Of a stretch of 24,308 nucleotides of DNA, positions 13,901 through 20,535 are shown piece by piece. Numbering within the stretch: position 1 is the stretch's first letter; the number at the start of each line of letters is the position of its first letter. The notes beneath the pieces are model-generated. The model made no database searches. It had not been told where the DNA came from and saw nothing but the letters and a program-made list of their open reading frames with translations. Position numbers and translations under genes: made by a program. Source of the DNA: a virus; IMG/VR virus record IMGVR_UViG_3300036828_000358, positions 1 through 24,308 of that record; one strand, written 5' to 3'.

Positions 13901-16864
13901 CTCGCGCTCTTTGTCGGCTTCTTTCTCGGCGACCTCGAGCGCCCGATCGGCGATCTGGTTTTCCAGCTCCTCGATGCCTTTGGCTTTGTCGGCCTCTTGC
14001 TGGAGGATCTGTGCGGTCTTCTGCGCATGGTCTTCGACGATCCGGGCTTCGGCTTCGCCGGCGGCCTGCGCGGTGATGTCGCCCGCCTGGTGCCGGCGCT
14101 CGACCGCGCGCAATTGGGCCTGCTCCTGCTGGTCGAGGACATGCCGCTGCGTCTCGAGCTGCTTGATCGCCTCTCGGGTCTGCTTGTCGGCGTAATTCTG
14201 CTGTTGCTGGTCGAGCCGCTTTTGCGCGTCGTCGTGCTCGCCCTTGCCCTTCAGGTCCTCGATCTTCTGCGCTTCGGGCGAGAGCCGCACACCGGCCGCT
14301 TCGCGGGCCGCATTCTCCTTGGCAATGATCTCGTCGATCAGCGCGATGCGCTCGCGCAACAGCCGCTCGATCTCGGCTTCGTTGTGCCGCGCATTGGTGA
14401 TCTCGTCTTCGATGGCTTTCAGACGCGCGGTTTTTTCGGCGTCGATCAGCCGCACGACCTCGGTCATGTGAGAGCGTTCCGCCGAGGCGACGCGTTCCTT
14501 CTGCGCCTGGACCGCCTGCTCGCCCACCAGGTCCTTTTGGTGCGCTTCCTCGATCTGCTCGAGGATCTTGCGCTCGGTCGCCAGCCGCTCGGCCGAGCCG
14601 GACTCGGTCTGGTCGGCGAGTGCGCGCTCGGTCGCGATGGTGATCTGCAGGCGCTCTTCGGCGGCCTTGCGTTGGGCGTCGGCGACGGCATTGATGCGCT
14701 CGATGACCTGCGGCGTGTCGTCGGCCAGCTTTCCCGCTTCTTCGGGGCTGCGGCCTTGTTGCGTCAGGCGCTCGATTTCGAGGTTGCGGACCGCGTCGAG
14801 CTTCTTCTTCTCGATTGCGATGATCCGCTCGGCATTGTGCTGGTGGGCGCGCTCCTCCTGGTCGAGGGTGCGCAATGTCGCCTGCAGGGCCTCGTCTTGG
14901 GCCTGCTTTTTGACTTCGGCGAGATGCCGATCGGCGGCTTCGACCGCGGCGGCATTGGCCCGCGGCTCAGCCTCTGCGGCCGCCGCATGGATCGCCCGAT
15001 TGACCTCTTCCTCGATCGCGATGCGTTGCGCGCCTGATCGGCCGGCTTGCGCCTCGGCCTCGCGCATCTGGTCGGTCCAGGTCTTGAACTCCTGTTCGCG
15101 CAAGGCGCGGACCGCCGACTGGTATTGGTTCTCGGCGGCCAGTGCCGCCGGCGTGTTGCGCGCCAGCGGGGCGGCTTCTTCGCGCGCTCGCGGCAATGCC
15201 TCGGCCGGGCTGATCTGGTCGCGCTTGGCAATGTCGAGCGCCAGAACCTTGGCGAGCGCCTCGGTCTCGTAGCGCACGATTTCGTCGGCCATTTTGCGGC
15301 GGATCTCGATGACGGCCTGCGCATTGTTGCGCTGCGCATCGAGCTCGCCCTGCAGCCGCGCCATGGTCGTGGCGTGGTCTTCGGCCTCGCCGGCGCCGTG
15401 CGTCTTTTCGGCTTCGAGCTCGACCTTCCGCTGCGCCGCCTTGACGAGTGCCAGCTGTACCTGCAACTGCGCAGCGGCGGCATTGGCGCCGGCCAGCTGT
15501 GCGCCTTCGATCTGGCCTTCGAGCGCGAGCTGTGCGGTTTTCAGCGTGTTAAGCTGCAGCCCGAGCGTTTCGCGCTTCTGCTCCTCTTTGGTCAATTCCG
15601 ATGCGGTCGTGACCCCGGCAGTGATGTTGGGCTCTTGCGTCGAGCGCTCTTGCTTGTCGGCGAACTGGCCGAGCTTTTTGCGGATGTCTTTGGCTTCGGC
15701 TGGCGGCTCGATAAAGCCGCCGCCGCCCTCCGCGGTCGCGTAGGCGTATTCCTTCCACGCGTTTTGAGCCTTTTGCCGCGCTTCGCCTTGGGCGGCCACC
15801 CCTTTGAGGATGGCCTGGGTCGCCGCCTCAAACGCCTTGGGGACCTGCCCCGCGTCTTCGAGGCTCTTGACGTAGTCTTTCAGCAGCTGGCCGTTCTCTG
15901 CCAGCACGCCGTTGAGATCGAGGATCTCCTCGCCCCATTTGACCGCCCCCGAAGGGGTTTTGAATGCAGCGACGACCTCTTTGACACCTTCGGCGCTGCT
16001 GCTGCTCCTGAAGCCCGCCATCGCCTCGCCGATTTTGGCGATGGATTCCTGCGAGCCCAGCGCCGCGGACGGCAGTTGGCGCAGCTCGTCGACGATGCCT
16101 TTTACCGCGCTGCTGGACTCGTGATAGGTGCTCTGCAGTAGCTGACCGAGACTTTTGGCCTGTTGTCCCGCCGCTTCAAACGAGGCCCCGCCCTGGACCA
16201 GGCGATTGGTCTCGTCGCGCAGCGCCAGGATGCCTTCGACCGCCTGATAAGCGGCATAGCCGATCGTCGCCAGCGCGCCGACCCCGGCCGCCCCGACGAC
16301 GCCCCACACGCCGCTCAGCTTTCCCAGGATCAGGTGCAGCGCGTTGCTGTATTCGAGCAGCACGACCATCGAGCCGGCGATGCGCGAGAAGCGCCCTTGC
16401 ATCGCCTCGTGACCCATCACGATAAATTCACGGGTCGCCGCCGATGACGCAAACTGCACTTTCTTGTGGGCTTCCGCGATCTCTTCGAGTTGGGCGGGGA
16501 TCTCGGAATAGTACCGAGAGCCCGCCATTGCCTCCATGTCGGCCTTGGCATTGGCCATGGCGGCCGCCGCCAAGGATTTGCGCGCCACGATCTCGGCGTT
16601 GATCCCGGCGATCGCCTGTTGCCGTGCGGCAACTTCAGCCTGCAGCGCAGTGACGCCGGCCGCTGCCTCGGCCGCGGCTTTGGCCTGCGCGCCAAACCCC
16701 TGGGTTACCTTGTCGACATCGGCCGAGGTCCTGCGCAGTTGCGCCTCGAGCGATGCGAGTTCCGTCTGTAATTTCTTTGTCGCGTCGGCCGATTGATTGA
16801 CGCCGCCGGTAAAGCCAGTGGCCTCAGCGGTGATTTTGACATTGATCGAAGAGCCATCGGGCAT
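10910..16864 (-). CDS. Tape measure protein with lytic transglycosylase and M15-type peptidase domains
   Basis: 1984 residues, ATG at 16864 with GGAGG 6 bases upstream. The N-terminus resembles tape measure proteins. Residues about 183-208 are hydrophobic and may span a membrane, and about 430-1090 are a long Glu/Gln/Ala/Arg coiled coil. Two Gly-rich linkers (about 1105-1135 and 1680-1745) break the chain. Residues about 1140-1250 form an SLT domain: YGVPPQILSNLIGAESSFNP with catalytic Glu1166, then GLGQFSPETA. Residues about 1275-1400 match Zn-dependent M15-type peptidases: His1344 and Asp1351 in SQHAFGNAIDV, and His1395 in DPMHFEW. Four copies of an H.GE.VIP-type motif occur near 1486, 1622, 1845 and 1907. 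The protein sets tail length (up to about 300 nm at 0.15 nm per residue, by family rule) and probably opens the cell wall during DNA entry. Confidence 0.93.
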   Translation of the reverse strand: MPDGSSINVKITAEATGFTGGVNQSADATKKLQTELASLEAQLRRTSADVDKVTQGFGAQAKAAAEAAAGVTALQAEVAARQQAIAGINAEIVARKSLAAAAMANAKADMEAMAGSRYYSEIPAQLEEIAEAHKKVQFASSAATREFIVMGHEAMQGRFSRIAGSMVVLLEYSNALHLILGKLSGVWGVVGAAGVGALATIGYAAYQAVEGILALRDETNRLVQGGASFEAAGQQAKSLGQLLQSTYHESSSAVKGIVDELRQLPSAALGSQESIAKIGEAMAGFRSSSSAEGVKEVVAAFKTPSGAVKWGEEILDLNGVLAENGQLLKDYVKSLEDAGQVPKAFEAATQAILKGVAAQGEARQKAQNAWKEYAYATAEGGGGFIEPPAEAKDIRKKLGQFADKQERSTQEPNITAGVTTASELTKEEQKRETLGLQLNTLKTAQLALEGQIEGAQLAGANAAAAQLQVQLALVKAAQRKVELEAEKTHGAGEAEDHATTMARLQGELDAQRNNAQAVIEIRRKMADEIVRYETEALAKVLALDIAKRDQISPAEALPRAREEAAPLARNTPAALAAENQYQSAVRALREQEFKTWTDQMREAEAQAGRSGAQRIAIEEEVNRAIHAAAAEAEPRANAAAVEAADRHLAEVKKQAQDEALQATLRTLDQEERAHQHNAERIIAIEKKKLDAVRNLEIERLTQQGRSPEEAGKLADDTPQVIERINAVADAQRKAAEERLQITIATERALADQTESGSAERLATERKILEQIEEAHQKDLVGEQAVQAQKERVASAERSHMTEVVRLIDAEKTARLKAIEDEITNARHNEAEIERLLRERIALIDEIIAKENAAREAAGVRLSPEAQKIEDLKGKGEHDDAQKRLDQQQQNYADKQTREAIKQLETQRHVLDQQEQAQLRAVERRHQAGDITAQAAGEAEARIVEDHAQKTAQILQQEADKAKGIEELENQIADRALEVAEKEADKEREIWEKANEERVKASKAADKEVADGLADAITGVVQGKETIGQAIQKFVEQQEKKILQKTLEKLLEGTGIGDFLGLGEKGSNDAQVALRLATADNTRSTGANTTALQQLADSLRAGAGGGGGAGGTGGGTGGRPGPGKGGGGGGGGNAGAPATGPYADTINAAAAQYGVPPQILSNLIGAESSFNPNEVTGNHRGLGQFSPETAKEYHVDVNDAASSIEGAAHYLSDLHARMGSWVDALGAYSGQGSALATYAGQKNEYGPALVALAKAADAGKLDVKGSANYANTGNFGNPNSPGWAEANLVTISSPSGANFQVNKQSAAAFQGFIDELEHSGYPIKGGESSGYNLRNIRGGTELSQHAFGNAIDVNSDENPMGTGPLRTDLPANISEMAARHGLSWGGDWHDRKDPMHFEWAGPGATAQASTGTTPVVTATTQNSDATKDNTQAVEKNTAAKDKKAEPEVQGPPEPIGPPAPPATQLAGGGADIPEFDDGGPVDGDGLAMLHDGEFVIPADQVEMGLDGTPIIRNSETLPNSTRPRYDRYGGDNSVDDPVANSIGFLDEHGLRRGSGGGLPGGGGGNFFQGADLLAGAPGGALKTLMSRLRGSGGGDDPGAQLGSMLGIPHLAGGGTISQTGLAVVHQGETVIPEQTTTSSLGFIKPTIQPAQAKENIKKMMELLGLLMGLQKLMGAFGGGDKEGGGGGGGGGLGGIFGKLFGGGGGGGGGNTPFLTPGTDTPLPGGGGGGASWNFFGGGGGAGGNGVQGMTAAANQATPALTQMTGSTNNASSGLSGFSGMLGKAGGLLGSLGGGGGGGGGMGGFGQIFGMLGGLFGLEKGGVIPSAAGGMMVGAGGAVGDGKGGRLIIAHPQEMVLPAREARGLSNLLAQGEAPGSGGIGKILSMRMMTGMPHFASGAWEVDHDMMGMLHQGEQVIPSSYAQGLREAAAGGPGNAGPSISYGDTHVHLSSIDSRSGAQFLMNHSDAIAKSFFKAHRNNSRHTPGG
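11796..11822. repeat. Trinucleotide (GCC/GGC) tract in tape measure gene
   Basis: About nine consecutive GCC units on the plus strand, read as a poly-glycine run near residue 1690 of the tape measure. Shorter interrupted runs of the same unit lie near 11470-11495, 11744-11764 and 13478-13495. Such tracts can change length by slippage in whole codons without breaking the frame. Confidence 0.7.
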
Positions 16865-16876
16865 GGTCGACCTCCG

Positions 16877-17742
16877 TCAGTGGATTGCGGGCATGGCCGG
16901 TGCGAGACCTTCAATCGAGATCACGCCGGTCGGGAACAGGGTGAAAATCTCGGCGGCATTGACCGCCTGGGAGCGGCCGGGCGGCTTGAAGCCGAGATAG
17001 CCGAGCACCCAAGGGGCGATCGGCGGCTCTTCTTTCCACTCGTCGTAGAGCGCCTCCAGGCGCTCCATCGTCAGATCATCCTCCCACCACTCCCAGCGGG
17101 TGCCGGGCAGGCGGTTGATGAGTTTGGCTATGATGGCGTTCCAGTCGGGGAGGTCGAGTTCGTCTCCCCCGCTGCTAAAGGGGCGACACTCGGATCGACC
17201 TTCCGCATCATGCCGGTCTGCTGGGCGATGACGCCAACCGCATCGATCAATTCGAGCGTGCCGATCGGCATGTCGTCAAATTCGGCGCGCGTCAAATTCG
17301 GGTGGGCCCGGGTCACCGCCCAATAGACCGCACTCTCGATCAACTCGAAGAACTCGGGATCGGCCTGATCAGCCAATTCCTTGGCGAAGTCGGTGACCTC
17401 CCAAATCCGCCGGCGCACCGCAGCCTCGGCGCCGACGCGGGCGATGAGTTCGGGGTCGCAGCTGGCGAGCAAGGCCTCGCGGAGCGGCTCGTCGACTTCG
17501 GCGATCTTGGCCGTGGCCAGCGCCACCATGCGCCGGGTGACCTTGGAGACCGCCGGCACGACGTGCCGGTTCTGCCGCGGTGCCAAGAGCGGGATCGGCC
17601 AATCCTTGCCGGCGAGCGTGATCACCGGGTTATTGCCGTCGAGCGCCAACTGGTTTGGTTCGATCGGTGCGGCGGCGGGTGCCGCTTGCGTCGTGCGCAA
17701 GGCAGCGAGTTCGACGAGGATGCTCGCCGTGTCGTCGGGCAT
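16877..17742 (-). CDS. Tail assembly chaperone, long frameshift product (gpGT-like)
   Basis: A second frame (-1 relative to the short chaperone) is open through and past that gene's stop at 17128, up to a TGA at 16877. It has no good start of its own at the overlap. Joined by a -1 slip at the G run 17166-17170, the product is 192 residues of the short form plus 96 new ones, 288 in all. The total length is consistent with exactly one base re-read. The new part reads GDELDLPDWNAIIAKLIN, then TRWEWWEDDLTMERLEALYDEW, PPIAPWVLGYLG. This has the LT...L..L..Y.....PP pattern of T-domains that bind the tape measure protein. The next gene is the tape measure, 12 bases on. An independent start at ATG 17068 (63 residues) would lose most of the domain and is less likely. 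Confidence 0.85.
17128..17742 (-). CDS. Tail assembly chaperone, short form (gpG-like)
   Basis: 204 residues from ATG 17742, with GGAG 6 bases upstream. The protein is acidic and helical. After a variable Ala/Pro-rich start (to about residue 35) come NNPVITLAGKDWPIPLLAPRQNRHVVPAVSKV and further helices (FFELIESAVYWAVTRAHPNLTRAEFDDMPIGTLELIDAVGVIAQQTG). The LA.RQNR.V.P...K pattern and position between tube and tape measure match gpG-type chaperones. These coat the tape measure with the longer frameshift form before the tube assembles around it. The last 12 residues (ETNSTSPTGTPS) are the zero-frame tail that the frameshift replaces. A longer frame from 17865 runs into the preceding gene and lacks a ribosome site. 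Confidence 0.88.
   Translation of the reverse strand: MPDDTASILVELAALRTTQAAPAAAPIEPNQLALDGNNPVITLAGKDWPIPLLAPRQNRHVVPAVSKVTRRMVALATAKIAEVDEPLREALLASCDPELIARVGAEAAVRRRIWEVTDFAKELADQADPEFFELIESAVYWAVTRAHPNLTRAEFDDMPIGTLELIDAVGVIAQQTGMMRKVDPSVAPLAAGETNSTSPTGTPS
17164..17170 (-). promoter_or_regulatory. Probable -1 ribosomal frameshift site (GGGGGAG)
   Basis: On the coding strand the codons read GCG GGG GAG. The Gly-tRNA on GGG can step back one base and still pair perfectly with GGG, giving GGG GGA GAC GAA. It is not an ideal X XXY YYZ heptamer, because the A-site codon GAG re-pairs imperfectly as GGA. It is the best slippery run in the overlap and lies 12 codons before the zero-frame stop. Confidence 0.65.
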
Positions 17743-17765
17743 AGGGTTCTCCTGGCGGGGATTGG

Positions 17766-18434
17766 TTAGTCTGGCTTCTCGACGAGGCGGGGGCTGCGTA
17801 TCGGGCTGTCGAGGCGGGCGGCAGTCTGCCGCTCGGTCGCGGACGGGGTCGGCTCCAGTCGCCACACCCGCATCTGGCCGTCATTGTCAAACCCGCCGTA
17901 GAACTCGCCGAGCCCTCTCTTCTTGGCGGTCAGACACGCCGACTTGAGCACGTTTACCGTGACATTGTAGATGCGCCGGCTGTCGCCGACCTTGAGCTCG
18001 GCGAACCCGTATCTGTCCTTTGGCAGCGTCCTGATCTTGCTCGGCGGCACGGGCACGCCGCTTTCGACCTCGCCGATCTCGAGCGGGGATGATCCGACCT
18101 CGACGCGTGCGCGATCAATCAGCTGGTAGCCGCCGGCATAGACGCTGGAGATGGCATAGGGTGTGGCGGTCAGCACCCGGCGCAATTTGGAGATATAGAC
18201 GTCGATGATCTTCTGGTGAGGCGGATTGTCTGGCTGGGCGTTGTAGAGCAGCGCCATAAACGAGTCGCGGGTCGTGTAGTGGCCGCGGCGTTTCCAGAGG
18301 ATCTGCATGACCTCCCAGATCTTTGGCTCGACGTGCTCGGAGCCGATGGTCCTCTGGTCGTGGTCAAACCACGGCGCGGGCAGCTTTTCGCCGGGCCGCG
18401 CGATCTCGGCCTCACAATGTTCGCACAGAGCCAT
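17766..18434 (-). CDS. Winged-helix (OmpR/PhoB-type) DNA-binding protein in the tail operon
   Basis: 222 residues, ATG at 18434, no strong ribosome site. Residues 4-7 form a CEHC motif that could be half of a zinc site. Residues about 33-106 match the OmpR/PhoB C-terminal winged helix: WEVMQILWKRRG, then TTRDSFMALLYN, KIIDVYISKLRRVL (recognition helix) and ISSVYAGGYQLI (wing). There is no receiver domain. Residues about 139-194 (DRYGFAELKVGDSRRIYNV, KKRGLGEFYGGFDNDGQMRVWRLE) resemble a small domain (PF.EL.VGDSF...V..A......F......G.RVWRV) seen in various phage proteins. The gene separates tube from chaperones, which are usually adjacent. It could regulate late genes or bind DNA during packaging. 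Function not known. Confidence 0.75.
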   Translation of the reverse strand: MALCEHCEAEIARPGEKLPAPWFDHDQRTIGSEHVEPKIWEVMQILWKRRGHYTTRDSFMALLYNAQPDNPPHQKIIDVYISKLRRVLTATPYAISSVYAGGYQLIDRARVEVGSSPLEIGEVESGVPVPPSKIRTLPKDRYGFAELKVGDSRRIYNVTVNVLKSACLTAKKRGLGEFYGGFDNDGQMRVWRLEPTPSATERQTAARLDSPIRSPRLVEKPD

Positions 18435-18468
18435 TGCGCGCCGCCCCGGTCAAATTGTCGAAAGAGAC

Positions 18469-18549
18469 GGTGCCCGCTGCGGCTGAAAATTGCCGCAGCG
18501 AGCACCTGGTCAGACCAGTGCCGAGCGTCCGTGTAGGCCCAGACGCTCG
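18469..18549 (-). promoter_or_regulatory. Cluster of three inverted repeats downstream of tail tube gene
   Basis: Three elements fill most of the 128-base gap after the tail tube stop. CGAGCGTC (18522-18529) pairs with GACGCTCG (18542-18549), 12-base loop. CTGGTCAGACCAG (18506-18518) is a short palindrome. GCTGCGGC (18476-18483) pairs with GCCGCAGC (18492-18499), loop TGAAAATT, and is extended outward by GGTGC (18469-18473) with GCACC (18502-18506). The extension competes with the middle palindrome. No T tract follows directly. It may lower expression downstream of the abundant tube protein, or be a target of the winged-helix protein encoded next. Confidence 0.6.
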
Positions 18550-18562
18550 TTCCCGGTCCGGC

Positions 18563-19312
18563 CTATTCGGACATCGCGATGGTGCCCCAATTATTGGCGC
18601 AGTCGGCGAACGCCGTGAATTCGAGGTCGAACATCAAATAGTCGATGTTCTTGAACGGCATCCCGGTCTTTGACGCCTTGCAGGCATTGAGCTTGATCGA
18701 GATGACCTTGTTCGTGCCGCAGACGTTGTAAGTGTTCGATCCGACCAATTCGAACGTGGTGCCGGCGCCCATCAGCTGGTTGGCCGCGGTGATCTGGCTC
18801 AGCGTCGTCACCGAGTAGCTGTAGTAGACGTCGAGCGCCACGCTGGTGTCGCCAGCCGAGATCGTATAGGTGCCCACACCCGACGCGGGCGGGATGTATG
18901 TGCCGGTCGACGCCCCGCTCGAAACCGGGGTCAGCTGCGTGTTGGTTGCGTGGTAGCGCACCCCGAGGTCTTCGGAGAATGTGGCACCGTGCGAGACCGT
19001 AAAGGTCGTCGCCGCCGGGGTCACCGCCTCCGGGGCGGCGATCTGGAACCCGGCGCTGGTGGTCAGCGTCTGGCCGAGGATCGTGTTGTTGAGGTTGTTG
19101 ACCGACACCGAGGCATACTTGCCCTTGCCGACGATCTTCATCTGCGCCTGGGCGACGTCGACCGGCAGCGCGTATTGGCCGATCAACTCTTTGTTCGTGC
19201 GCTCGATGTCGAGTTCGAGATCCTGCAGAACGCCGAGAAGAACGGGCTGCGTGAAGAGGACGTCGGTTCTTTTGCAAAACCAGTTACCGACGCCAAAATT
19301 GTAGGCGACCAT
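18563..19312 (-). CDS. Major tail (tube) protein
   Basis: 249 residues from ATG 19312, with GGGAG 6 bases upstream. The frame is open to 19402, but those extra codons cover the leader and are unlikely to be translated. The N-terminus VAYNFGVGNWFCKRTDV, followed by LLGVLQDLELDIERTNKELIGQYALPVDVA and KIVGKGKYASVSVNNLN, is the layout of tube proteins in many rhizobial and related siphoviruses. The middle (FTVSHGATFSEDLGVRYHAT, then GTYTISAGDTSVALDVYYSYS) looks like a beta-domain that probably decorates the tube, and the C-terminus (FKNIDYLMFDLEFTAFAD) closes the fold. It is the most abundant tail component. It is preceded by an intrinsic terminator, so it likely has its own promoter or depends on antitermination. 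Confidence 0.82.
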   Translation of the reverse strand: MVAYNFGVGNWFCKRTDVLFTQPVLLGVLQDLELDIERTNKELIGQYALPVDVAQAQMKIVGKGKYASVSVNNLNNTILGQTLTTSAGFQIAAPEAVTPAATTFTVSHGATFSEDLGVRYHATNTQLTPVSSGASTGTYIPPASGVGTYTISAGDTSVALDVYYSYSVTTLSQITAANQLMGAGTTFELVGSNTYNVCGTNKVISIKLNACKASKTGMPFKNIDYLMFDLEFTAFADCANNWGTIAMSE

Positions 19313-19400
19313 TGTTGGCTCCCTTGAGAGGAATGGGCCGCGCGTGGCGGCGGGTGCGCCTTGCCCAAGGGCGTGGGGATCTGGCGGGAGCCCAGGCAGC

Positions 19401-19424
19401 AAAAAGGCGGCGCAGCGGCCGCCT
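19401..19424 (-). terminator. Rho-independent terminator upstream of tail tube gene
   Basis: Coding-strand AGGCGGC, 6-base loop CGCTGC, GCCGCCT, then a run of T (plus-strand A at 19401-19405). The 7-bp stem is perfect. It lies 27 bases after the stop of the 58-residue gene and 89 bases before the tail tube ATG, so it would end transcripts from the glycosyltransferase/methyltransferase block. The remaining leader (19313-19400) has no recognisable -35/-10 pair. Confidence 0.8.
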
Positions 19425-19450
19425 CTCGTTAAATGAACGGGGTATTAAAA

Positions 19451-19627
19451 TCAGTCGGCGGCAGCGGGTTTGATCGTCTCGACCAGCCTGCCGACGCCAC
19501 TGCCTTCTTGGTTCACCGCCGTGTATTGGCCGTGATACTCGAAGACGTAGAGTGTCATGCGATAGTTGTTGGCAACCTTCTGCCAGCCTCTTCTCATATC
19601 CTCGAGATCACGGGCTAGAAACGGCAT
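19451..19627 (-). CDS. Small hypothetical protein after the methyltransferase
   Basis: 58 residues from ATG 19627, with GAGG 6 bases upstream: MPFLARDLEDMRRGWQKVAN, then NYRMTLYVFEYHGQYTAVNQEGSG, ending KPAAAD. An alternative GTG at 19665, overlapping the methyltransferase stop as GTGA, would add 13 residues. The ribosome site favours the ATG. The protein is a short amphipathic helix plus a possible beta hairpin, soluble, with no membrane segment. It is the last gene before the terminator and is most simply co-expressed with the methyltransferase. Family not recognised. Confidence 0.65.
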   Translation of the reverse strand: MPFLARDLEDMRRGWQKVANNYRMTLYVFEYHGQYTAVNQEGSGVGRLVETIKPAAAD

Positions 19628-19662
19628 CGGCAACCTCGATCGTGTCGAAGGCGAAGAGCGGG

Positions 19663-20535
19663 TCACCACGCGAGCACGCGCAGCAGCAGCCAGCGGACTA
19701 GCGGCACGGCCATGCTGTTGCCGATCGCCGTGTAGCGCGGGCCATCGCCGGCCGGCTTGCCGCCGTGGCTGACCGCGGTCCAGTCGTCGGGCAGGCCTTG
19801 CAGCCGTTCCCATTCGCGCGGTGTCAGGCGGCGTGGTTCAGGGTCGATAACCAATGGTGCGGCGTCGCCCCGGCCGGTCTGGCCCGAGTGCGCCTTTAAC
19901 GGCGGAACTATCGCGGCCGGCGCGCCACGACCGTTGCGCGCAAAGCGGCTCTCAAAGGTGAAGGCAGTTTCCGGCCCCGTTGGTGCGCGCGCTCGATGAT
20001 CCGAGCACACGCCGTCGCGCTCAAAAAGAACCGCGGCGGCAGGTCGCCAGCCTCCAAGATATCCGACAACGAAGACGCGACGGCGCTGCTGTGGAACTCC
20101 GGTGTGTTGAGCGTCCAGAATTCGGTAGGCGAACCCATACCCGAGTTTTGCCAGCGTCCCGAGGAGGGCACCAAAGTCGCGCCCGCCGTTAGACGACAGA
20201 AGTCCGGGCACGTTCTCGAAGACCACCCAGCGCGGGCGAAGGCGGCCAACCAGGCTGAAGCCGACCGCGGCCAATTGCCCGCGCGCGTCGGCACAGCCGA
20301 GCCGGTTGCCGGCGACGCTGAACGACTGGCACGGCGAGCCAAAGACGACGATGTTGACCGGCTCGATTGCATCCGGATCAATCCTCGTCACGTCGCCGAG
20401 ATTGCGGGTTTTGGGAAAGCGTTCAGCCAGCACGGCGCACGAAAACGAGTCGATTTCGGCACACCAGCGCCAGTCGATTTCGGGTGCAGCGAGTTCGGGC
20501 GCGCCGATCCCGCTGAAGAGCGTGCCGCCGATCAA
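19663..20535 (-). CDS. DNA (cytosine-5)-methyltransferase, phage Dcm-like
   Basis: 290 residues, beginning at TTG 20535, which overlaps the glycosyltransferase stop (TTGA). A longer frame reaches ATG 20748, but those 71 codons are antisense-like Arg/His-rich sequence, while motif I begins right after the TTG. Motif I: TLFSGIGAPELA (5-16), for S-adenosylmethionine. Motif IV: GSPCQSFSVAG with catalytic Cys69. Motif VI: ENV (107-109). Motif VIII: QQRRR (149-153). Motif IX: RRLTPREWERLQGLPDDW (about 235-252). Motif X: AIGNSMAVP (270-278). All are intact, so it should be active. The target-recognition region (about 155-234) is short. No restriction enzyme is next to it, so it is an orphan enzyme, probably protecting phage DNA from host restriction. 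Recognition sequence unknown. Confidence 0.93.
   Translation of the reverse strand: MIGGTLFSGIGAPELAAPEIDWRWCAEIDSFSCAVLAERFPKTRNLGDVTRIDPDAIEPVNIVVFGSPCQSFSVAGNRLGCADARGQLAAVGFSLVGRLRPRWVVFENVPGLLSSNGGRDFGALLGTLAKLGYGFAYRILDAQHTGVPQQRRRVFVVGYLGGWRPAAAVLFERDGVCSDHRARAPTGPETAFTFESRFARNGRGAPAAIVPPLKAHSGQTGRGDAAPLVIDPEPRRLTPREWERLQGLPDDWTAVSHGGKPAGDGPRYTAIGNSMAVPLVRWLLLRVLAW

Noticed and set aside
11318-15037. Plus-strand open frames of 534 and 541 codons
   Set aside because: Both mirror the coiled coil and Gly-rich parts of the tape measure gene (Leu/Gly/Arg- and Ala-rich repeats). There is no ribosome site or family signal.
17128-17170. Sequencing error as the cause of the tail chaperone frameshift
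   Set aside because: The same two-frame arrangement is the rule for this gene pair in siphoviruses. The T-domain lies in the -1 frame and a G run occurs at the right place. An error in the G run remains formally possible.
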